The notes below the pieces were generated by a model. It had not been told where the DNA came from. It searched no databases and was given only the letters and a program-made list of their open reading frames with translations. Shown here piece after piece: positions 1 to 5,090 of a DNA stretch of 5,090 nt. This DNA is from Planctomycetaceae bacterium UBA6894. GTDB taxonomy: Bacteria; Planctomycetota; Planctomycetia; Gemmatales; Gemmataceae. The first letter of the stretch is position 1. Each line of letters starts with the position of its first letter. The stretch lies in assembly GCA_002451275.1 (NCBI GenBank), contig DKBS01000033.1:1-5090 (forward strand), given 5' to 3'. The position numbers and the translations under genes were made by a program.

Positions 1-396
1 TGCAGAAAAAATCGGGCGCGCTCAAATCCACCAGAAAAATCAAGGAAGCAGAACCTGATCCATTACTTTTTGTTTAACTTTTCAAATTCCGCTACCTAAT
101 CCGGACCTTTTTGTCCAGAAATTATATGATATTGTGTGATTTATTTTTAATATATACAACTCAATTTTAACTATATTAAAATCATTTGATTGCACCTGTT
201 TTTTTCCCAATCGGCCACCCGTGTTCTTTTCTTCGCTATTCAGTTTGATTCAGTTTTCGGGCCTATCCTGGTGGTTGCCAAAGAGGCCAAAGGCCCTTCC
301 AAATCCCCATGTCCGGTACCATGGAACCAGGTCAGTCCAATGTCCACCGCCAAGATTCAGGCAACCTGCCTGAACCGATTTGAGGCTGTTTACGCC
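1..396. other. Intergenic/leader region upstream of the two-component operon
   Basis: No gene is supported here. The first 60-100 bases are open in all three + frames up to stops at 56-58, 75-77 and 97-99. One of these could be the last few codons of a + strand gene entering from the left; the frame ending at 75-77 reads plausibly (…KIKEAEPDPLLFV-stop). The stretch is too short to decide. Bases about 105-190 are strikingly AT-rich compared with the rest of the window and are the natural place for the operon promoter. From 190 onward the regulator's frame is open without a stop, starting from a TTG. That extension is low-complexity and does not look like part of a receiver domain, so I treat 190-396 as probable untranslated leader. 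Confidence 0.55.
121..183 (+). promoter_or_regulatory. Candidate promoter/operator with inverted repeat
   Basis: This AT-rich segment contains a perfect 7-base inverted repeat, ATTTTAA (164-170) and TTAAAAT (176-182), separated by CTATA. A -10-like TATATT (172-177, five of six consensus matches) overlaps it, but I find no good -35 box at the right distance. A TTGTGT (132-137) and TATACA (153-158) pair exists, but with a short 15-base spacer. An inverted repeat overlapping a possible -10 is the geometry of a repressor or autoregulatory site. However, OmpR-family regulators usually bind direct repeats, so the binding protein may be something else. AT-rich sequence makes chance palindromes common. 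Confidence 0.3.
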
Positions 397-1098
397 ATGG
401 CACCTGCGTCGAAATCGCTCTCGCCTGCCCGCCAATCCACTTTTTTGATCGTCGAGGACCAATACCTTGCGCGGCGGGCGATGGCCCGCGCACTCCGTGC
501 CGCCGGCCATCTTGTCACCGAGGCCGAGGATGGGGATACGGCACTCGCCGTCGCCCTTTCCAGCCAAAACGATGCGATCGTGCTGGACCTCGCCCTGCCC
601 GGAAAAAGCGGTCTCGAGGTCCTGCGGCGGTTGCGGGAGGTTTCGAGGGTACCCGTACTGTTCGTCTCCCAGGCCGATTCGGTGGAGACCCGCCTGGAGG
701 TGCTCCAGGCCGGAGCGGATGATTTCCTGATCAAGCCCGTGGACCTACGTGAATTGCAGCTGCGGCTGGAAAACCTGGTGCAACGATCGAGCGAAGCGCC
801 CGTAGCCAACGGTTGGAAGGCAGGCGATCTCGAGGTGGACCCCATCGCGCGGCTTGTGCAGGTAGGCGGCAAGCCCGTGGAACTGACCGTCACCGAGTTT
901 GATCTGCTGGCATTGCTGGCCCGCATGCCCGGCAGGTTGGTACCGCGAGCAGAGATGGAGGAAGTGCTGTTCCGCGACATTCCGGAGCCGGGCCGTAAGG
1001 CCAATATTCTGGATGTTTATATTCTGCGATTGCGCCGTAAGATCGGCGAGGGCCGCATCCTCAACCGCCGCGGCGTCGGGTTCCTGCTCCATGGATAG
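397..1098 (+). CDS. OmpR/PhoB-family response regulator transcription factor
   Basis: This is a cytoplasmic two-component response regulator of 233 aa that should be phosphorylated by the kinase encoded directly downstream and then bind DNA. The receiver domain (about residues 14-125) has the acidic pair E20-D21 (FLIVED), phospho-acceptor D64 (IVLDLALPGKSG), switch residue S91, and K113 followed by P114 (FLIKPVDL). The winged-helix effector domain (about 140-233) carries the LTVTEFDLLALLA motif, a recognition helix around 201-216 (KANILDVYILRLRRKI) and the terminal hairpin NRRGVGFLL. The ATG at 397 places the receiver at the usual distance from the N terminus and gives a normal family length. 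A weak TTGAGG lies 12 bases upstream. An in-frame ATG at 340 (252 aa) and a TTG at 190 (302 aa) are possible alternatives. The stop lies inside the start of the kinase gene. Family assignment is secure; the regulon is not readable from sequence. Confidence 0.93.
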   Translation: MAPASKSLSPARQSTFLIVEDQYLARRAMARALRAAGHLVTEAEDGDTALAVALSSQNDAIVLDLALPGKSGLEVLRRLREVSRVPVLFVSQADSVETRLEVLQAGADDFLIKPVDLRELQLRLENLVQRSSEAPVANGWKAGDLEVDPIARLVQVGGKPVELTVTEFDLLALLARMPGRLVPRAEMEEVLFRDIPEPGRKANILDVYILRLRRKIGEGRILNRRGVGFLLHG

Positions 1099-2524
1099 AT
1101 GGTGGTTTCCCATCCGGTCGATCCGCTGGCGCGTGGTGGCACTTTTCATTGTCGTCGGCTACATAGTCGGCGGTGCAGTCCGCCTCAGTAACTACGGTTT
1201 CATCCGCGACCGGCTGGAATTCGAGCAGGAAAACCGGCTTGGCAGGCGACTCAAGGTCTTGGAGGAGCTGACCAGGACGGGTGCCCCTGACACCATCACC
1301 GGGCCGGTGATGGAAGCCCTGCTCTTATCGCCGGAAGGCAGGGTTTCGCTGCTGCCCTACCACCACCGGCTGTGGTTGCCTGAAGATGACCAGGAAAAGG
1401 AAGGCGAGTTCACCGGCCAGTGGTCGGGTGAACGCTGGATCCACGGCTGGGGCCTGCCGGGGGGCCTGGGAGATCCGGCCACACTCGACCCGCAGCGCTA
1501 CCAAATTCGGCAGGTACCAGCGCCTGACGGCGGTCTTTTGGTAGCCGGATACGACAGGACCGGAATCAACTCGGAATTGACAAGGCTCGTGGTGGTGTAC
1601 CTGGCCACCATGCTGTTTGGCACGATCGTGCTGTTGCCCTTGGTATGGTGGATCTCCTCCCTTGCGTTGGCCCCGGTGCGCGCCATCGGTCGCACCGCCC
1701 GGCGCATCGCCAGCGGGGAATCGAGGCTGCGTCTGGAGACCGCCACCATGGCTTCCGAACTGCGGGAGATGGGCGGCGCGCTCAACGGCATGATCGACCG
1801 GCTGGAAGGTCAGGCCCTCGCCCAAGCCGCCTTCACCGCAGATATCTCCCATGAATTGGGCAACCCGATCAACACCATCCTGCTTCAGGCCCAACTGGCC
1901 GGCGACCCCCAGGTGTCCGCCGACGAGTTGCGCGCCACGCTACGATCCTGCGGGGAGACCGCCGGACGGATGAACCGACTGCGTGAAAGTTTGCTCCAAC
2001 TCTCCCGCGCCGATGCGACTGGCCCCTCCGATTTTGCCCCCATTGACCTGGAACCGGTGCTGGAAGAGGCGCTGGGCAATATCCGCGACCTGGCGAAGGC
2101 AAGGCAGGTAGGGTTGGAGTGCCAACCTTCAAGCCTGGAGGCCCTGGGTGATGCCGACCTGCTGCATCAGGTGCTGGTCAACCTGTTGACCAACGCCATC
2201 CGTCATTCACCGGCGGGTGGCACAGTCCACATGGAGGCCCAATCCACCCAGGATGGGGCCGTGGCCGTGACCGTGCGGGATGAAGGCCCCGGAGTTGCCC
2301 CTGAATTGGTGCCCCACCTTTTTGGGAGATTCCGTTCGGGGGGTAAAAAAACCGGCCGAAAAATGGATGGGCATGGGCAGGAAGCTGAGGGGAACGGATT
2401 GGGCCTTGCAATTTGCCAGTCCATTTTGGTGGCCCACCGGGGAAGCATCCGGTACCGGCCAGGGCCCAAGGGGGGCGCCCTGTTCGAGATTCGGCTACCA
2501 GGGGTGGAAACCGAAACCGGTTGA
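1091..2524 (+). CDS. Membrane sensor histidine kinase (HAMP, HisKA, HATPase_c)
   Basis: This is a 477-aa inner-membrane sensor kinase that autophosphorylates on His and passes phosphate to the regulator encoded just upstream. Visible parts in order: a basic, Trp-rich N terminus; TM1 (about 15-31); a periplasmic region of about 134 residues with no recognised sensor domain; TM2 (about 166-188); HAMP (about 189-243, including LALAPVRAI); the dimerisation/phosphoacceptor helix with H254 in SHELGNPI; and the catalytic ATPase domain. The latter has an N-box LVNLLTNAIRHSP (N364, N368), G1 box DEGPGVA (from D397), F-box LFGRF and G2 box GNGLGLAI (434-441). All catalytic boxes look intact. The H-box differs from the usual SHELRTPL but keeps the E-x-x-N pattern (E255, N258) associated with phosphatase activity in HisKA kinases. 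The ATG at 1091 overlaps the regulator stop by 8 bases with no strong ribosome site, suggesting translational coupling. It also puts a positively charged leader before TM1. The ligand is unknown. Confidence 0.93.
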   Translation: MDRWWFPIRSIRWRVVALFIVVGYIVGGAVRLSNYGFIRDRLEFEQENRLGRRLKVLEELTRTGAPDTITGPVMEALLLSPEGRVSLLPYHHRLWLPEDDQEKEGEFTGQWSGERWIHGWGLPGGLGDPATLDPQRYQIRQVPAPDGGLLVAGYDRTGINSELTRLVVVYLATMLFGTIVLLPLVWWISSLALAPVRAIGRTARRIASGESRLRLETATMASELREMGGALNGMIDRLEGQALAQAAFTADISHELGNPINTILLQAQLAGDPQVSADELRATLRSCGETAGRMNRLRESLLQLSRADATGPSDFAPIDLEPVLEEALGNIRDLAKARQVGLECQPSSLEALGDADLLHQVLVNLLTNAIRHSPAGGTVHMEAQSTQDGAVAVTVRDEGPGVAPELVPHLFGRFRSGGKKTGRKMDGHGQEAEGNGLGLAICQSILVAHRGSIRYRPGPKGGALFEIRLPGVETETG

Positions 2525-2812
2525 AAAGGAAAACCGTCTTCCCACGCGTGGCCCTGTCCTACCGGATGCCAGCGGCTGATTTCCGTGATTAGATTGGTTA
2601 CTTCCGGGTGCCTACCTGCTAGTCCGTCACCGTTCCGGAGGCTGATTACACTTGGCCAAATCGGTCCTGACCACAGTCCAATAGCTGGTTTGTTGGGGTT
2701 TATTCCCCCTGAGGTGTTCCACCAGTCCACACAAGTCTGGCATTAGCAACGCATTCGCCGCTACAGTACCAGGAATAGTCCAGACCTAACCTCCCGTTTC
2801 CGGTGGATTTCC
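2525..2812. other. Gene-free gap between kinase and DUF4239 gene
   Basis: I find no convincing coding sequence on either strand in these 288 bases. Two small inverted repeats are visible. One is a 10-base palindrome CCACGCGTGG (2542-2551), 17 bases after the kinase stop. The other is GGGG-tttatt-CCCC (2695-2708). Neither is followed by a T tract, so neither is a convincing intrinsic terminator. The promoter of the downstream membrane-protein gene presumably lies here, but I cannot identify matched -35/-10 boxes. Confidence 0.5.
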
Positions 2813-3598
2813 ATGCGGTGGATTTACGACCTGCATTCCTGGCAGTTGATGGCGCTGGTAGCCGTTTTTTTTCTGACGGTGAACCTGGTTGGCACGCTGT
2901 TGGTGCGGTGGTGGAAACACACCAGCCGGTCGAACCATCCCTCCGAAAAGATGGAGGTCAGCTCGGCCTTCTTCGAGAACCACGGGGTGTACCTGAGTAT
3001 TTTGGTGGGCCTGCTTGCCGTCGGGGTCTATGGCAACATGACCGAGTCGGATGACAAGGTGCACGCCGAGGCGGTGGCGGCCAGCGCGCTTTACCGCTGC
3101 TTTGCGGTGTACCCCGAGCCGCTCCAGTCCACCCTGGAGAACCAGATGCTTGAATACCTGCGCCATGTCGTCGAGATCGAGTGGCCGAAGCAGAGGACCG
3201 GCGAGTCGCCCAAAACCAGCCAGCCGATCTTGCAAGCTATCCACGGCAATCTGATCCGTTTCGAGCCCACCACGCGGGGCCAGGAAATCGGCCATGCCGA
3301 ATCACTGGAGGCCTTCCGCCACTTCAGCGAGAAACGAAGGGAACGCCTGTTCGCCATCGAGAGTTCCATCGAGCCGCTGCTGTGGTATGTGGTGATCGCG
3401 GGGGCGGTCATCAACATGGTGCTGGTCTGGCTGATGGATCTCGACCTGGGCAACCACCTGCTCTACGGCTCGATCAACGTCTTCTTCCAGGCGGCCCTGA
3501 TCGGCTACATCCTGGCGATGGACAACCCGTTCATGGGGGAGTTGAGCGTGGACTCCCAGCCGTACACGAATGTGCTGGAGGAGTTAACGGGGCCCTGA
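2813..3598 (+). CDS. DUF4239/bestrophin-like four-helix membrane protein
   Basis: This encodes a 261-aa integral membrane protein. Predicted helices from hydrophobicity are TM1 (about 10-31), TM2 (about 58-75), TM3 (about 189-208) and TM4 (about 216-236). The first pair is separated from the second by a soluble segment of about 110 residues rich in charged and helical sequence. The two-plus-two helix arrangement, the length, and the motif directly after TM4 (DNPFMGELSV, 237-246) match DUF4239, a family annotated as bestrophin-like. Bestrophins are anion channels, but I know of no firm activity for this family, so channel function is only a suggestion. The ATG at 2813 has GGTGGA five bases upstream and lies just ahead of TM1. 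The gene stands alone on the + strand, 288 bases after the kinase, and converges on the DUF1501 gene. Family call is fairly confident; function is unknown. Confidence 0.8.
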   Translation: MRWIYDLHSWQLMALVAVFFLTVNLVGTLLVRWWKHTSRSNHPSEKMEVSSAFFENHGVYLSILVGLLAVGVYGNMTESDDKVHAEAVAASALYRCFAVYPEPLQSTLENQMLEYLRHVVEIEWPKQRTGESPKTSQPILQAIHGNLIRFEPTTRGQEIGHAESLEAFRHFSEKRRERLFAIESSIEPLLWYVVIAGAVINMVLVWLMDLDLGNHLLYGSINVFFQAALIGYILAMDNPFMGELSVDSQPYTNVLEELTGP

Positions 3599-3599
3599 G

Positions 3600-3618
3600 C
3601 GGGAACACCTGATTCCCG
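3600..3618 (+). terminator. Small hairpin after DUF4239 stop (possible weak terminator)
   Basis: CGGGAA (3600-3605) and TTCCCG (3613-3618) form a perfect 6-base stem with a 7-base loop, starting two bases after the TGA of the membrane-protein gene. There is no T tract on either side, so intrinsic termination is doubtful. The position between convergent genes is the main argument for a role. It touches the end of the broken nucleotidyltransferase frame on the opposite strand. Confidence 0.25.
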
Positions 3619-3759
3619 TAGGCGGACGAGGATGCCCCAATCGCCACCCTTGGCGGAATCATTGAGCCGGGAACCAAATACATAGGCAGTACCCTTGCCG
3701 CCAGTGACCTCAGTGGTCACCTGCCGTATGATTTCGCGATCCCGAGCAGACAAACGCAT
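3613..3759 (-). pseudogene. Truncated MNT-type nucleotidyltransferase (N-terminal half only)
   Basis: The - strand frame from ATG at 3759 begins MRLSARDREIIRQV and continues into VFGSRLNDSAKGGD (residues 27-40). This is the hallmark of small minimal nucleotidyltransferases (NTP_transf_2/MNT, often found with HEPN partners), which are normally around 100 aa. In active members GGD is followed by any residue and a second Asp; here residue 42 is Gly (DWG), so one metal-binding Asp is missing. Family-like sequence fades at about residue 49 (ILVRLRES). The open frame then continues to 3505 only as antisense of the DUF4239 gene, and the second half of the fold and its third acidic residue are absent. 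No HEPN partner is seen. It starts 39 bases after the DUF1501 stop on the same strand. I infer a decayed or deleted gene. A short functional protein cannot be excluded but is unlikely. Confidence 0.65.
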
Positions 3760-3798
3760 CCCTGATTACCCCAGCAGCCCCGGCCCCTCCGACCCATC

Positions 3799-5090
3799 CT
3801 ACCCCCTGGCAAACAGGTCCCGCACCGGCACCCCCTTGCCGTCTTCCGTGGCGTAGAAGGGGCGGCCCTCGATGTCGTAGGCGGTTTTGGGCGAGACCCC
3901 CATGGCGGTGAGGATTGTCGCGTGCAGGTCGGAGATGCTGACCGGATTCTTGGTAACCAGCAGCGGTCGTTCCTGGGCGGTCTCCCCGTAGAGAAAGCCC
4001 TTCTTCATGCCACCCCCAAATAGGACCACCGAGACCGAACCGGTGAAATGGCGGTGCAGGCCGAACTGCTTTATTTCCGACATTTTATCTGCTTTGGCCA
4101 GGGATTGATCGGAGGCGTTGCTGCCCGGCACACCCTCAATCATCATGTCTCGGCTGAATTCGGTGGCGAGCACCACCAGCGTGCGATCGAGCAGGCCGCG
4201 GGTCTCCAGGTCGAGAATCAGTTGCGCGATGGGCGCATCGATTTCCCGCTTCATGCGGGTGAGCGTGGTGTGGCCGTTCTCATGGGTGTCCCAGTGCAGG
4301 AAGGGCACATATTCGGTGGTAACCTCGATGAACCGGGCCCCCGCCTCGGTGAGGCGGCGGGCCAGCAGGCACCCCTTGCCGAAATGGCTGGCGCTGTAGC
4401 GGGCCAGGCTGTCGGCCGGCTCCCGCGAAAGATCAAACGCGTCGCGGTCACGGGAACTGAGCAGGCGGTGGGCGTTGTCGAGCGAGCGCAGCATCGATTC
4501 ATGGTGGAAGTCGCTGGCCATCGCGCCAACGGGGCTTTCCTTCAGCATCTCCCGGAAGCGTTTCTGCCGTGCCTCGAAACGCTCGGGCGTCATGCCCTTG
4601 GGTGGGCGGACGGAGGCGGCGGCATCCTCGGGAAAAGGCAGGTTGAACGGCCCGTACTCGCTGCCGAAGAAGCCACCGGTGGTGAAAGCCTTCAGTTCCT
4701 CGCTTTCGCCCACCCCCTCGAGGCGCTGGCCGATGTTGATGAAGGCGGGGATCGCCGGGTTGCGGGGCCCCCTGACGCGGGCGATCCACGAGCCGATGTG
4801 CGGTGCCGCGACCGTTTGCGGGGGGATGTACCCGGTGTGCCAGTGGTACTGGTGGCGCGAATGCAGGATGCTGCCGAGGTCGGCCACGCGGTGGGAGCGG
4901 ACCAATGTGGCGCGATCCATCACTTTGGCGACATTTTCCAGACCTTTCGAGATCTTGATGGTATCGACGGCGGTGTCGATGGCGGGGAAGGTGCAGAGGA
5001 TGTCCTTGGCGGGCAGCCCGGTCTGGTAGGGCAGGTAGCGCTTTGGATCGAAGGTTTCCGGCGCGGCCATGCCGCCCCCCATCCACAGCA
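3799..5090 (-). CDS. DUF1501 (sulfatase-like) protein, 5' end outside window
   Basis: The last 429 residues of a DUF1501-family protein are visible, ending at a TAG at 3799-3801. The frame stays open to the window edge: codons before the apparent ATG at 5082 read Leu-Trp, giving LWMGGGMAAPETFDPK. That is an internal family motif, so the real start, and probably an export signal, lie beyond 5090. Family-like stretches include LHSRHQYHWHTGYIPPQ, CLLARRLTEAGARFIEV, FLHWDTHENGH, RGLLDRTLVVLATEFSR, VVLFGGGMKKGFLYG and PVSISDLHATILTAMGV. DUF1501 proteins share the alkaline-phosphatase/sulfatase-like fold, are abundant in Planctomycetes and Verrucomicrobia, and often sit next to DUF1549/DUF1553 (cytochrome-linked) genes; such a partner could lie upstream, to the right of the window. 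Their substrate is not established. The frame shows no disruption. Confidence 0.9.
   Translation of the reverse strand, partial: LWMGGGMAAPETFDPKRYLPYQTGLPAKDILCTFPAIDTAVDTIKISKGLENVAKVMDRATLVRSHRVADLGSILHSRHQYHWHTGYIPPQTVAAPHIGSWIARVRGPRNPAIPAFINIGQRLEGVGESEELKAFTTGGFFGSEYGPFNLPFPEDAAASVRPPKGMTPERFEARQKRFREMLKESPVGAMASDFHHESMLRSLDNAHRLLSSRDRDAFDLSREPADSLARYSASHFGKGCLLARRLTEAGARFIEVTTEYVPFLHWDTHENGHTTLTRMKREIDAPIAQLILDLETRGLLDRTLVVLATEFSRDMMIEGVPGSNASDQSLAKADKMSEIKQFGLHRHFTGSVSVVLFGGGMKKGFLYGETAQERPLLVTKNPVSISDLHATILTAMGVSPKTAYDIEGRPFYATEDGKGVPVRDLFARG

Noticed and set aside
1..99. C-terminal tail of an upstream + strand gene
   Set aside because: All three + frames are open from the edge for 18-32 codons, so the sequence cannot tell which, if any, is coding.
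277..292. Direct repeat GCCAAAG…GCCAAAG with a 9-base period as an OmpR-type operator
   Set aside because: OmpR/PhoB sites usually repeat at about 10-11 bases. Only two copies are present, and they lie in a possible leader rather than near promoter boxes.
390..1004. Long - strand open frame (204 codons) opposite the response regulator
   Set aside because: It is antisense to a clear receiver and winged-helix protein, and its Ser/Arg-rich translation is typical of a shadow frame in GC-rich DNA.
2542..2551. Palindrome CCACGCGTGG as a terminator of the two-component operon
   Set aside because: Only five base pairs with no loop and no T tract; it could equally be chance or a protein site.
2203..2730. 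Long - strand open frame (175 codons from GTG) spanning the gap and the kinase 3' end
   Set aside because: Most of it is antisense to the conserved kinase ATP-binding domain, and the part in the gap has no recognisable domain or good start site.
4475..5029. + strand open frame (184 codons) opposite the DUF1501 gene
   Set aside because: The opposite strand carries a strong full-length family match; this frame has no domain and a Ser/Arg-rich shadow composition.

Overview
The window is moderately high-GC chromosomal sequence with one AT-rich stretch of roughly 90 bases (about 105-190). The DUF1501 protein at the right end belongs to a family greatly expanded in the Planctomycetes/Verrucomicrobia group. 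It resembles the subgroup with an 'LWMGGGMAAPETFDPK'-type N-terminal region, so a planctomycete, verrucomicrobial or related PVC-type bacterium is the best guess. This is inference from one family, not a phylogenetic result.

Layout, left to right. Positions 1-396 hold an AT-rich intergenic or leader region with a 7-5-7 inverted repeat at 164-182. It precedes a two-component operon on the + strand: an OmpR/PhoB-type response regulator (397-1098) and its sensor histidine kinase (1091-2524). The two genes overlap by 8 bases, so they are very likely co-transcribed and translationally coupled. A 288-base gap with no gene I can support follows. Next is a + strand gene for a four-helix membrane protein of the DUF4239/bestrophin-like family (2813-3598). 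Immediately after its stop codon, on the - strand, lies the N-terminal half of a small MNT-type nucleotidyltransferase gene (about 3613-3759). It appears broken and has lost its second catalytic Asp. The right end is a DUF1501 gene on the - strand (stop at 3799), whose 5' end lies beyond the window.

How the genes work together: the kinase and regulator form a complete phosphorelay pair, with all catalytic boxes and the receiver aspartate visible. The signal and target genes cannot be read from the sequence. The DUF4239 gene is convergent with the DUF1501 gene, with the nucleotidyltransferase remnant between them, and nothing ties either gene functionally to the two-component pair.

I see no CRISPR array, tRNA, rRNA, insertion sequence or convincing new multi-gene system. 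The most useful second looks are the truncated nucleotidyltransferase, the AT-rich promoter with its inverted repeat, and the orphan DUF4239 membrane protein.
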